From contig NZ_JAIUCZ020000016.1 of assembly GCF_020176955.2 (NCBI RefSeq), forward strand, positions 1 through 64,000: a stretch of 64,000 nucleotides of DNA, read 5' to 3'. Below the pieces are notes generated by a model. The model worked only from the letters and a program-made list of their open reading frames with translations. It was not told where the DNA came from and made no database searches. A program made the translations under genes and the position numbers. The stretch's first letter is position 1. Each line of letters opens with the position of its first letter. Shown here one piece after another: positions 35,117 through 43,845 of the stretch. The stretch is from Nocardia sp. alder85J. GTDB lineage: Bacteria; Actinomycetota; Actinomycetes; Mycobacteriales; Mycobacteriaceae.

Positions 35117-38100
35117 ATGGTACGGCCACCGACTGCCCGTCCCGCGGTTCCCGGAGCAGGCCGGCTCGGCCTGCTCGAACCGACGGCTGCCGACTCTCTG
35201 CGAGAGTTGGCATGGGACAACGTCGAAAGTATTCCGCTGCTCTGGGCGCTGTCCCGGGCGCCCGACGCCGACCTGGCACTGCTGACCCTGGTCCGTCTCC
35301 GGGAGAAACTCGGGACGGACTGGGCCGCACTGGATTCCGCGTTGCGCACCGAGACGGCCCTGCGCGGGCGGATGTTCGCGCTGATCGGGTCGTCCAGTGC
35401 GTTCGCCGATCACCTGGTGGCGGACCCGCCGGTCTGGCAGACGTTGCGCCGCCGCGAGTTGCCCGGCCGCGACGAGCTGGTCGCGGACCTGCTCGAAGCG
35501 GTGCGGGCACAGCCGGAACCGGAGGCGGGCCCGATGATCTTCCGGGCCGAGATCCACGGTCCGGAGGCCATCGCGTTGCTGCGCAAGCGGTATCGCGATC
35601 AGCTGATGCTGCTGGCGGCCATCGATCTGGCCGCCACCGTCGAGAACGAGCCGGTGCTGCCATACCAGCAGGTCGGCCGACATCTGACCGATCTCGCCGA
35701 TGCCGCGCTCACCGCGGCGCTGGCGGTCGCGGTGGCGCGGGTGTGCGCCGACCGGCCCGTCTCGTCCCGGCTGGCCGTGATCGCGATGGGCAAATGCGGT
35801 GCGCGCGAACTGAACTACGTCTCCGACGTGGATCTGGTGTTCGTCGCCGAACCGGCCGACACCGAGGCCACCCGGCTGGCCGCGGAGCTGATGTCGGTGG
35901 CCGGCAACGCCTTCTTCGAGGTGGATGCCGCGCTGCGCCCGGAGGGCAAGGCCGGCGCCCTGGTCCGGACGCTGGAATCCCATGTGGCGTACTACAAGCG
36001 GTGGGCGCGGACCTGGGAGTTCCAGGCGCTGCTGAAGATGCGGCCCGCCACCGGCGATCTGGAGCTGGGCGAGGAGTATCGCGCCGCGTTGCTGCCGATG
36101 GTCTGGAGTGCCTCGGAGCGTTCGGATTTCGTCACCGATGTGCAGGCGATGCGACGTCGGGTGGAGGATCTGGTCCCCGCGGACCTGCGCGAACGCGAGC
36201 TGAAACTCGGCCACGGCAGCCTGCGCGACGTCGAATTCGCCGTGCAGCTGCTCCAATTGGTGCACGGTAAGGCCGACGAGAACCTGCACGTGCAGGGCAC
36301 CGTCGAGGCATTGGCGGCGCTGGCGTCGCAGGGGTACGTCGGCCGCGACGATGCCGCCAACCTCACCGCCTCCTACGAATTCCTGCGGTTGCTCGAGCAC
36401 CGGTTGCAGTTGCAGCGGCTCAAGCGGACCCACACCCTCCCGGCCGCCGACGACGACGAGGGTATGCGCTGGCTGGCCCGCGCCGCCCACATGCGCCCGG
36501 ACGGCCGCCAGGACGCGGTCGGGGTCTTGCAGAGCGAGATCAAGCGCAACGCGCTGCGGGTGCGCCGGCTGCACGCCAAGCTGTTCTACCGGCCGCTGCT
36601 GGAATCGGTGGCGCGGCTGGACGCGGACGCGCTGCGGCTGAGCCCGGAAGCGGCGGTGCGGCAGCTGGCCGCCCTCGGCTACGCCGCCCCGGAGCACGCG
36701 CTCGGTCACCTCAAGGCCCTGACCGGTGAGGTGGGCCGCAAGGGCCGCATCCAGACGCTGCTGCTGCCGACGCTGCTGGAATGGCTGGGCGACACCCCCA
36801 ATCCCGACGCGGGGCTGCTGGCCTACCGCCGGGTGTCGGAGGGCCTCGACGACGAGATCTGGTTCCTGCGCGAACTGCGCGACGAGGGCGCCATCGCGCA
36901 GCGGCTGATGATCGTGCTCGGCTCCTCGGCCTATCTGCCGGATCTGCTGATCAACGCCCCGGAGACGATCCGGATGTTCGCCGACGGCCCGGACGGGCCG
37001 CTGCTGGTGAAGCCGCAGCCGGACGAGGTCGGCCACGGCATCCTCGCCGCGGTCGCCCGCTACGACGACCCGCGCCGCGCGGTCGCCACCGCGCGGTCGC
37101 TGCGCCGCCACGAGCTGGCCCGGGTGGCCTCGGCCGACGTGCTCGGCATGCTGGACGTGCCCGCGGTGTGCAAATCCCTGTCGCTGGTGTGGGTGGCGGT
37201 GCTGGAGGCCGCGGTGCAGGCGGTGATCCGCTCCACCGAGCTGGAGACCGGCGAACCGTCGCCGGCGAGCCTGGCGGTGATCGGCATGGGCCGCCTCGGC
37301 GGTTTCGAGCTGGGCTACGGTTCCGACGCCGACGTGCTGTTCGTCTGCGATCCGCGGCCCGGCGAGGACGAGACGATCGCGGTGAAGTGGGCGATCGGGG
37401 TGGCCGAACAGGTGCAGCGGCTGCTGGGGGCGCCGAGTGTCGATCCGCCCTTGCAGGTCGACGCCGGGTTGCGGCCGGAGGGCCGCAACGGCGCTCTGGT
37501 GCGCACGCTGGCGGCCTACGAGGCGTACTACCAGCAGTGGGCCCAGGCGTGGGAGGTGCAGGCGCTGTTGCGCGCCCATCAGGTCGCGGGTGATCAGGAG
37601 CTCGGCGTCCGGTTCCTGCGGATGATCGATGCGGTCCGGTACCCCGAGGGCGGCGTGTCCGCGGAGGCGGTGCGGGAGATCCGCCGGATCAAGGCGCGCG
37701 TCGATTCCGAGCGGTTGCCGCGCGGGGCGAATCCGGCCACGCACACCAAGCTGGGCCGCGGCGGTCTGGCCGACATCGAGTGGACCGTGCAGTTGATGCA
37801 GTTGCGTTATGCACACGAGGTGCCGGAACTGCACAACACGTCCACACTGGAGACGCTGGACGCCATCGAGCGCGCCGAGCTGCTGGACGCCACCGACGTC
37901 GGCCTGCTGCGCGACGCCTGGCTGACGGCCACCAAGGCCCGCAACGCGCTGGTGCTGGTCCGCGGCAAGTCCGCCGATCAGCTGCCCGGTCCGGGCCGTC
38001 TACTATCCGCGGTCGCACGGGTGGCGGGCTGGCCCAACGACGACGGCAGTGAGTTCCTCGACCACTACATGCGCGTGACCCGCCGGGCCAAGACGGTCGT

Positions 38101-38122
38101 CGAGCGCGTGTTCGGCGGCTGA
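35117..38122 (+). CDS. glnE: Glutamine synthetase adenylyltransferase/deadenylylase
   Basis: The 1001-aa bifunctional enzyme adds and removes AMP on glutamine synthetase according to nitrogen status. Both nucleotidyltransferase modules are visible: the N-terminal adenylyl-removing half with AMGKCGARELNYVSDVDLVF (about 222-241) and the C-terminal adenylyl-transferase half with GMGRLGGFELGYGSDADVLF (about 722-741), each followed by R-rich GlnD-like helical domains. Length is normal. It starts 23 bp after glnA2. In mycobacteria glnE is essential because of GlnA1; glnA1 is not in this window. Confidence 0.97.
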   Translation: MVRPPTARPAVPGAGRLGLLEPTAADSLRELAWDNVESIPLLWALSRAPDADLALLTLVRLREKLGTDWAALDSALRTETALRGRMFALIGSSSAFADHLVADPPVWQTLRRRELPGRDELVADLLEAVRAQPEPEAGPMIFRAEIHGPEAIALLRKRYRDQLMLLAAIDLAATVENEPVLPYQQVGRHLTDLADAALTAALAVAVARVCADRPVSSRLAVIAMGKCGARELNYVSDVDLVFVAEPADTEATRLAAELMSVAGNAFFEVDAALRPEGKAGALVRTLESHVAYYKRWARTWEFQALLKMRPATGDLELGEEYRAALLPMVWSASERSDFVTDVQAMRRRVEDLVPADLRERELKLGHGSLRDVEFAVQLLQLVHGKADENLHVQGTVEALAALASQGYVGRDDAANLTASYEFLRLLEHRLQLQRLKRTHTLPAADDDEGMRWLARAAHMRPDGRQDAVGVLQSEIKRNALRVRRLHAKLFYRPLLESVARLDADALRLSPEAAVRQLAALGYAAPEHALGHLKALTGEVGRKGRIQTLLLPTLLEWLGDTPNPDAGLLAYRRVSEGLDDEIWFLRELRDEGAIAQRLMIVLGSSAYLPDLLINAPETIRMFADGPDGPLLVKPQPDEVGHGILAAVARYDDPRRAVATARSLRRHELARVASADVLGMLDVPAVCKSLSLVWVAVLEAAVQAVIRSTELETGEPSPASLAVIGMGRLGGFELGYGSDADVLFVCDPRPGEDETIAVKWAIGVAEQVQRLLGAPSVDPPLQVDAGLRPEGRNGALVRTLAAYEAYYQQWAQAWEVQALLRAHQVAGDQELGVRFLRMIDAVRYPEGGVSAEAVREIRRIKARVDSERLPRGANPATHTKLGRGGLADIEWTVQLMQLRYAHEVPELHNTSTLETLDAIERAELLDATDVGLLRDAWLTATKARNALVLVRGKSADQLPGPGRLLSAVARVAGWPNDDGSEFLDHYMRVTRRAKTVVERVFGG

Positions 38123-38304
38123 TCGGAGGCAGACGACGACAGATCCCGTCACGGCTCGAAAACCCGGTTGCTGGGAACAGCCTGCGAGCGATATGGGTTG
38201 TATGTAGCCGCATGCTGTGTCGCCGCGTTCCGAACGGGTCGGTGAAAGACGGAACTACCGTTCCGCATAGTGTGTGGTTGGTAAGGACCATCGGGAGGAC
38301 CACT

Positions 38305-38343
38305 ATGGCGACGGCACTCGAGAGCGCGACCGGGGGGTTGTGA
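38305..38343 (+). CDS. 12-aa upstream ORF coupled to the DUF2156 gene
   Basis: ATG 38305 with a strong RBS (GGGAGGA, 38293-38299) encodes MATALESATGGL and stops with TGA at 38341-38343, one base before the GTG of the next gene. The main gene's own RBS would lie inside this ORF (GGGGGGT). The arrangement predicts translational coupling or ribosome-mediated control. Confidence 0.6.
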   Translation: MATALESATGGL

Positions 38344-38344
38344 C

Positions 38345-39730
38345 GTGGCGGATCTCAACTCGGGTCTCGGTTACGGGGTGGCGGGCTATCGCACCTATCG
38401 GCAGGCGGCGCTGTCGCCCACGCGCGCGGTGCGATTACCGCTGATCGCGGTGTTGCTGCTGGTCGGCGTGGTGCTGCTGTACGTGGCCGACCGGGCCTCG
38501 CGCGAGGGCGTGAACCGCGGCTGGCTGGTCGCGGTGTCGGTGTCCGGGCTGTTCGTGGCCCGCGGGCTGCATCTGCGGCGGCCGATCACGCTGCCGCACG
38601 TCACCGTGGCCGTCATCGTGCTGGGGGTGTCGAATGTCGCCTATCGCGACCAGCATCCGGCGGTCGGCTTCGTCTGCCTGGCCGGCACCGGCTTCCTGCT
38701 GATGCTGCCGCAGAGCTCCCGGGCGCAGCCCGAGCAGCGGTTCCAGGTCGCCGAACTGGTCGACGGGACGGTCTCGGACCCGATCGCGCCGTTCGCGCTG
38801 CACTCCGCCAAGACCTACTTCTTCGACGAGGGGTCGACCGCGGCCATCGGTTACCGGGCCCGGTTCGGCGTCGCGGTGGTCGCGGGCGATCCGGTCGGCG
38901 ACCGGGCCCGGTTCGGCGCGCTGATCGGCGAGTTCTCCGAATTCGCGCACAACCAGGGCTGGCGGATCGCGGTGCTGGGCGCCAGCCCGGAGATGTCGGA
39001 GCTGTGGCGCACCCGCGCGGTCGACCACCACGGGCTGCACGCCATCCCGATCGGCCGCGACGTCGTCGTCGACGTGGACGGCTTCGACCTGGTCGGGCGG
39101 AAGTTCCGCAATCTGCGGCAGGCGGTCAGCCGCACCCACAACTTCGGGGTCACCACCGAGATCGTGCCGGAGCGCGAGCTCACCGACGCCCTGCGCGACA
39201 CCCTGTTCGAGATCGTCGACGAGTGGAACGCCGGCCGCCAGACCCGCGGGTTCTCGATGATCCTCGATCATCTGCTCGACGGCCGGAATCCGGGCATGGT
39301 GCTGGTGATCGCGCGCGACGGCGACGGCCGGGTGGTGGGTTTCCAGCGCTACGGTACGTCCAATCGCGGCAGCGAGCTGAGCCTGGACGTGCCGTGGCGG
39401 CGCAAGGACGCCCCCAACGGCCTGGATGAGCGGATGATCGTCGACCTGGTCGAGTACGGCCGCCACCACGGCGTCCGGTCCATCTCGCTGGCGTTCGCGG
39501 CGTTCCCGGAGCTGTATTCGGACAAGCAGCGGTCCCGGATCAAGCAGACGCTGTACGTGCTGGCCCGCACGCTGGATCCGATGATCCGGCTGGAGTCGCT
39601 GTACCGGTTCCTGCGGAAGTTCAACTCGTTCGGCGATCAGCGGTTCGTGCTGCTGCGCTGGCGGGAGATCGTGTTCACCGCGGCGGCGCTGTTCACGCTG
39701 GAGTTCGTGCCGCACCGCAAGCACAGCTGA
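38345..39730 (+). CDS. DUF2156 / phosphatidylglycerol lysyltransferase-like membrane protein
   Basis: The 461-aa protein has four or so N-terminal transmembrane helices (about 32-125) and a C-terminal GNAT-like DUF2156 domain (about 150-440: YFFDEGSTAAIGYRARFGV, GDPVGDRARFGALIGEF, GRKFRNLRQAVSRTHNFGV, RGFSMILDHL). This is the catalytic part of MprF/LysX-type enzymes that transfer an aminoacyl group from tRNA to phosphatidylglycerol. No lysyl-tRNA synthetase domain is fused, and the membrane part is short, so substrate and direction are open. Translation appears coupled to a 12-codon upstream ORF. Confidence 0.88.
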   Translation: MADLNSGLGYGVAGYRTYRQAALSPTRAVRLPLIAVLLLVGVVLLYVADRASREGVNRGWLVAVSVSGLFVARGLHLRRPITLPHVTVAVIVLGVSNVAYRDQHPAVGFVCLAGTGFLLMLPQSSRAQPEQRFQVAELVDGTVSDPIAPFALHSAKTYFFDEGSTAAIGYRARFGVAVVAGDPVGDRARFGALIGEFSEFAHNQGWRIAVLGASPEMSELWRTRAVDHHGLHAIPIGRDVVVDVDGFDLVGRKFRNLRQAVSRTHNFGVTTEIVPERELTDALRDTLFEIVDEWNAGRQTRGFSMILDHLLDGRNPGMVLVIARDGDGRVVGFQRYGTSNRGSELSLDVPWRRKDAPNGLDERMIVDLVEYGRHHGVRSISLAFAAFPELYSDKQRSRIKQTLYVLARTLDPMIRLESLYRFLRKFNSFGDQRFVLLRWREIVFTAAALFTLEFVPHRKHS

Positions 39731-39884
39731 GCAGGCCCCGGAGCCGTCCGGAAATCTCTGTTGCGCGCGGGCCCACGGCTGCGATTACCATGTGGACGCT
39801 CGGAAGCGGGGGGACCGCTCGCCGTGACGGCGGCACACCCTCTTTTCGAGTGCGCGACTGCGGTATTCGGGAGGGAAGAACTTC

Positions 39885-41348
39885 ATGAGAAGGAACGGAC
39901 GGCGCGCGGCCGTACCGGCGGTGCTGGCCGGGTTGCTGACGCTGGTACTGCTGCTGGCCGGATGCGGCGACGGGGTGGAAGGCGCTGCCTCGCAACAGAC
40001 CGCGGCCGTGGCCGCCGACAACGACTCCTGGCCGGTGGCCGGATCGGCGCAGAACGGGCCGAGCGGCCCGCGGTCCGGCGTGCCGGACGCACCGCTTCGC
40101 GCCGACAACGGCGACGGCGGCGAGATGGACCGGCTGGCGCTGAACACCATCGCCGATCTCGGCGACTTCTGGAAGACCGAGTACGGCAAGGTCTTCGACA
40201 AGGGCGCCTTCGTGCCGGTCGACCACTTCCTGTCCTGGGATGCCAAGGCGCCCAAGGAACAACAGATCACCTTCTGCCGCTCCAACACGTATCACGTGGT
40301 GAACGCGGCCTACTGCTCGGTGGATCAGACCATCGGCTGGGACCGCGGGGTGCTGCTGCCGCTGATCTCCCAGAAGTACGGGAAGATGGCGGTGGTGATG
40401 GTGCTCGCGCACGAATACGGGCACTCCATCCAGCATCTGGCCCGGCTCAACGGGTTCCTCACCCCCGGCCTGGTGCTGGAGCAGCAGGCGGACTGTTTCG
40501 CCGGGGTTTTCCTGCGGCACGTCGCCGACGGCGGCTCCACGCACTTCACCCTGAACACCACCGACGGCCTCAACGGCGTGCTGGGCGCCACCGTCGCGGT
40601 GCGCGATCAGGATCCGAACAATCCCCACAATGTGCACGGCTCCGCTTTCGAGCGGGTCACCGCGGTGCAGATGGGCTGGCAGGACGGTGCCATGGCCTGT
40701 AAGAACATCAACCGCAAGGAGATTCAGAAGCGCCGCGGCGAACTGCCCGTCACCTACAAGCCCGGTGACGAGGAGGGGCAGCTGGCCGTCGACAACGACT
40801 CGCTGACTCTGGTGGCGGGGGCGCTCGGCAAGCTGTATCCGCTGCCGCAGCCGCCGCGGCTGGACTACACGGGCATCGTGCGGAACTGCCCGCAGGACGG
40901 CGGTGTCGAACCGGCCTCCTACTGCCCGGCCAACGGCACCCTCGGCACCGATGTGCCGGAGCTGGCGAAACGGGCCGGGCAACAGGCCGGTGACGATCAG
41001 CCGCTGTCGGCGGTGGTGGACGGTAATTACAACGCGTTCATCGTCTTCGTCTCGCGGTATCTGCTGGCCGTGCAGCAGAGCCGGCAGCTGAGCCTGACCG
41101 GCGCCGAGACCGCGGGGCTGCGGACGGCGTGCCTGTCCGGGGCGGTGTCCACCAAGTTCAGCGATCCGGGCAGCGGGGTGCAGTTGACCGCGGGCGATCT
41201 CGACGCCGCGGTGTCCGGGCTGCTCGCCGACGGTCTCGCGGCCTCCGATGTGGACGGCAAAGTGGTGGCGAGCGGCTTCCAGCGGCTGGACGCGTTCCGC
41301 ACCGGCGTCCTCGACGGTGAGGGCGCGTGCCTGACGACCTACAAGTAG
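39885..41348 (+). CDS. Lipoprotein zinc metallopeptidase (LpqM-like)
   Basis: The 487-aa protein has a lipobox LLLAGC (about 22-27), an acidic linker and a zincin domain with HEYGH at 176-180 and a downstream EQQADCFAG that supplies the third ligand. This matches the neutral zinc metallopeptidase family and resembles mycobacterial LpqM, a lipoprotein peptidase linked to conjugation in M. smegmatis; I cannot confirm orthology. It should act outside the membrane. ATG 39885 starts it after a GGAGGGAAGAA region (39870s). Confidence 0.88.
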   Translation: MRRNGRRAAVPAVLAGLLTLVLLLAGCGDGVEGAASQQTAAVAADNDSWPVAGSAQNGPSGPRSGVPDAPLRADNGDGGEMDRLALNTIADLGDFWKTEYGKVFDKGAFVPVDHFLSWDAKAPKEQQITFCRSNTYHVVNAAYCSVDQTIGWDRGVLLPLISQKYGKMAVVMVLAHEYGHSIQHLARLNGFLTPGLVLEQQADCFAGVFLRHVADGGSTHFTLNTTDGLNGVLGATVAVRDQDPNNPHNVHGSAFERVTAVQMGWQDGAMACKNINRKEIQKRRGELPVTYKPGDEEGQLAVDNDSLTLVAGALGKLYPLPQPPRLDYTGIVRNCPQDGGVEPASYCPANGTLGTDVPELAKRAGQQAGDDQPLSAVVDGNYNAFIVFVSRYLLAVQQSRQLSLTGAETAGLRTACLSGAVSTKFSDPGSGVQLTAGDLDAAVSGLLADGLAASDVDGKVVASGFQRLDAFRTGVLDGEGACLTTYK

Positions 41349-41460
41349 GACGTGCCGCGGCCGCCGGAAAAGGTCCATCTGCCCGACAACCGGGGTTCAT
41401 CCACGCTCCCCAGGATGTGGACATGGTGTGTGTTCCGTCGGTTCGCGCCGGGCGGGCCCG

Positions 41461-42339
41461 ATGAGTTCGGGCTCGCTCAGTGCGGCGCTGGCGCTGGTGT
41501 CGTCGCTGCTGTTCGCGACCTCGGCGTCGTTGCAGCAGAGCAGTGCGCGCAAGGCCGCGCTGGCCGACCCGGACGCGACCCGGTTCCTGGCGGTCGCCGG
41601 GATCGCCCGGACCCTGGTCACCAGCCGGCGCTGGCTGGCCGGACAGGTCGCGAGCGTGGCCGGATTCGCTTCGCACGCAGCGGCATTGCGCTACGGCGCA
41701 CTGCCGATGGTGCAGGCGCTGCTGGTGGTGCAGTTGTTGTTCGCGCTGCCGCTGGCGGCGCGCCGGCGCGGTCGTCCGCTGCTGCGGCGGGACTGGGCGG
41801 GCACGGTCGCGGTGTGCTGCGGGCTGGCGCTGCTGATCGCGCAGGGGGTGCCGCACGGTCACGTGCGGGTGGCGGCGCTGCCGGAGGCCGGTGGGGTGAT
41901 CCTGGCGGCGGTGGCGCTGCTGCTGATCGCGTCGCGCACGGTCCGGTCGCCGCAGATGCGTTCCGCGCTCACCGCGATGGCGGCCGGGTGCTGTGTGTCG
42001 ACCACGGCCGTGGTCACCGCGATCGCGGTGCCGGCGCTGCCGCACCTCACCTGGGCCCTGCTCGGTATTCCGGTGACCACCACCATCGGCGCGATCCTGA
42101 CCCAGGAGGCGTTCGCCCGGGGCTCGCTGCCCACCGCTCTCACCACCATGACGATCACCGATCCGACGCTGAGCTATCTGGCCGGGATGACCCTGTTCGC
42201 CGTCGGCACGCGGCCGCGGCCGGTGCCGCTGCTTTTCGCCGGCGCGATCGTGATCACCGGCATCGTGCTGCTGGCGAATTCGCCGACGCTGCACGACGAA
42301 CGCGATCCGGACGGGGTGGAGGTGCCGGTGCACACGTAG
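41461..42339 (+). CDS. DMT-superfamily membrane transporter
   Basis: The 292-aa protein has nine or ten predicted transmembrane helices without charged loops of note and two EamA-like halves (SAALALVSSLLFATSASLQQ at the start, TMTITDPTLSYLAGMTLFAV in the second half). Members export metabolites or drugs, or carry Mg2+ in the NIPA-like branch; the substrate is not predictable. ATG 41461 is used; no strong RBS. It precedes the tetR-doxX pair. Confidence 0.85.
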   Translation: MSSGSLSAALALVSSLLFATSASLQQSSARKAALADPDATRFLAVAGIARTLVTSRRWLAGQVASVAGFASHAAALRYGALPMVQALLVVQLLFALPLAARRRGRPLLRRDWAGTVAVCCGLALLIAQGVPHGHVRVAALPEAGGVILAAVALLLIASRTVRSPQMRSALTAMAAGCCVSTTAVVTAIAVPALPHLTWALLGIPVTTTIGAILTQEAFARGSLPTALTTMTITDPTLSYLAGMTLFAVGTRPRPVPLLFAGAIVITGIVLLANSPTLHDERDPDGVEVPVHT

Positions 42340-42370
42340 ATCGCCGCTCACCGCGAGGATCCGCGTGAGG

Positions 42371-42417
42371 CGGAACCGCGGGTTCCGTATCTGTTATATT
42401 CGGAACCGTGAGTTCCG
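42371..42417. promoter_or_regulatory. Paired TetR operators flanking the tetR -10 element
   Basis: CGGAAC-N5-GTTCCG occurs twice, at 42371-42387 and 42401-42417, 30 bp apart centre to centre. TATATT (42395-42400) lies between them and 7 nt before the GTG start at 42408. The second operator covers the start codon, so TetR dimers would cover both sides of the promoter. Confidence 0.75.
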
Positions 42418-43013
42418 AAACTGGTGAGTCGCGCACCGGCCGTCCGCTGTCCGCGGAGACCGACCGGGCCGTGTGCGACGCCACGCTCGCCCTGCTCGCG
42501 GAGGTCGGGTACAGCCGGCTGCGGATGGACGACGTGGCGGCACGGGCCGGGGTCGGGAAGGCGGCGCTGTATCGGCGCTGGCCCTCGAAATCGGCCCTCG
42601 CCCTGCATCATCTGATCGGTGACCTCCGGCCGCGGGAGTACCGCGACACCGGCAGCATGCGCGGTGATCTGCGCGAGGTCGCCGCGGATTTCGTGACCCG
42701 GATGTCCCGGCCGCGGGTGCGGGCGGTGCTGCCGGAGATCTTCATCGAGCTGATGCGGGAACAGAGTCTGCAGCACACGTTCGAGCGGATCTGCCTGGGG
42801 CCGGAACTGGAACTCATCCGCCGCACCGCCGAGCGGGCGGTGGCGCGCGGCGACCTGACCGCGATGCCCGATCTGCGGTGGGCGCACGCGCAATTCGCCG
42901 GTCCCGTCTATCTCTGGCTGCACATGCTCGGCGGTGACGGGGACCGCGCCCTGATCGACCGGGTGGCGGATTCCGTGGCCGCGACCTGGCAACTGGAAGG
43001 AAGATCGGAATGA
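42408..43013 (+). CDS. TetR-family regulator, leaderless and autoregulated
   Basis: The 201-aa protein has a TetR HTH at about 20-65 (RLRMDDVAARAGVGKAALYR, then RWPSKSALALHHL) and a helical ligand domain. It starts with GTG 42408, 7 nt after TATATT with no RBS. Two perfect CGGAAC-N5-GTTCCG palindromes surround the promoter. The stop overlaps the doxX ATG (ATGA), so doxX is probably its main target. Confidence 0.95.
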   Translation: MSSETGESRTGRPLSAETDRAVCDATLALLAEVGYSRLRMDDVAARAGVGKAALYRRWPSKSALALHHLIGDLRPREYRDTGSMRGDLREVAADFVTRMSRPRVRAVLPEIFIELMREQSLQHTFERICLGPELELIRRTAERAVARGDLTAMPDLRWAHAQFAGPVYLWLHMLGGDGDRALIDRVADSVAATWQLEGRSE

Positions 43014-43366
43014 ATGTCTGGCTGTGGGTGGGGCAGATCGTCCTCGCCGTGAGCTTCCTGGGCGGCGGCCTGGTGAAACTCGTTCTCCCCCTCGACAAGC
43101 TGCGCGGCGGCATGCCCTGGGTGGACGACATGCCGCGCACCGCCGTGCAGGGGATCGGCGCGGTCGAGATCCTCGGCGGCGCGGGCGTGATCCTGCCGTG
43201 GGCCACCGATATCGCGCCGGTGCTCACCCCGATCGCGGCGGTCGGCCTGGCGCTGGTCATGGTCGGCGGTTTCGCCACCCATCTGCGCCGCCACGAATAC
43301 GCCCGGTCCCTGTCCAATGTGTTCCTCTTCGTGATCGCCGTGCTGGTCGCCGCCGGCCGGTTCTGA
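43010..43366 (+). CDS. DoxX-family membrane protein
   Basis: The 118-aa protein has four transmembrane helices typical of DoxX/DUF4870-like proteins (VGQIVLAVSFLGGGLVKLVL, AVEILGGAGVILPWATD, PIAAVGLALVMVGGFATHL, VFLFVIAVLVAAGRF). DoxX proteins are linked to redox or thiol stress in mycobacteria. ATG 43010 overlaps the tetR stop, with GGAAGGAAG as RBS, so translation is coupled and expression follows TetR. Confidence 0.92.
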   Translation: MNVWLWVGQIVLAVSFLGGGLVKLVLPLDKLRGGMPWVDDMPRTAVQGIGAVEILGGAGVILPWATDIAPVLTPIAAVGLALVMVGGFATHLRRHEYARSLSNVFLFVIAVLVAAGRF

Positions 43367-43464
43367 CCGCGTTCCGGCGAGTCGCCGCGCCGGGCACGGA
43401 CATTCGTGTCGTACCTCCGTCGTACCGTCGATCGGACAAGCGGTGACGGAGGAGAGGTGATCTC

Positions 43465-43833
43465 ATGGGCGACGAAACGTCCCGGCCTGCTGTGGCGCTG
43501 ACGTCCCAGCAGGCCGCCGACCTGCTCGGGGTGAGCCGGCCGACGGTCAAACGCTGGATCGAGCGCGGGGAGCTGCCGGCCGAACTGGTCGGCAAGCGTT
43601 TCCACCGCCTCCGTCTCGACGATGTGCTGCGATATCGGGAGGCCCGGCGGCAGCGGCAGTACGAGGCGCTGGCGGCCACGGCGGTCGAGATCGATGCCGG
43701 CGACGATCCGGAAGCCGTGCTCGCGCAATTGCGGGCGGTGCGCCGAACGCTCGCGCGGCCGGGGCGGCCCGCCGGGCCCGCCGGCTCGTTTCCGGCGTCC
43801 GGCGATGCGGCCGAATCTCGTTCGGCGCCTTGA
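43465..43833 (+). CDS. Excisionase-type HTH protein, antitoxin-like, without a toxin
   Basis: The 122-aa protein has a MerR/excisionase-type HTH (ALTSQQAADLLGVSRPTVKR, then WIERGELPAELVGKRFHRL) and a helical tail. This subfamily is common in actinobacteria as the first gene of a pair with a PIN-domain RNase toxin. Here the next gene is a MocR regulator on the other strand only 12 bp away, so no PIN gene follows. It has a good RBS (GGAGGAGAGG, 43449-43458). It may be a leftover antitoxin or a stand-alone regulator. Confidence 0.88.
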   Translation: MGDETSRPAVALTSQQAADLLGVSRPTVKRWIERGELPAELVGKRFHRLRLDDVLRYREARRQRQYEALAATAVEIDAGDDPEAVLAQLRAVRRTLARPGRPAGPAGSFPASGDAAESRSAP

Positions 43834-43845
43834 CGGTCCGTTCGA

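Noticed and set aside
35063..37834. Very long open frame on the minus strand (923 codons) across glnE
   Set aside because: It is antisense to the conserved glnE motifs and has His/Gln/Arg-rich composition typical of frames opposite GC-rich genes.
39790..39828. Short ORF MWTLGSGGTARR ahead of the lipoprotein peptidase gene
   Set aside because: No Shine-Dalgarno and 56 bp from the next start, so no sign of coupling.
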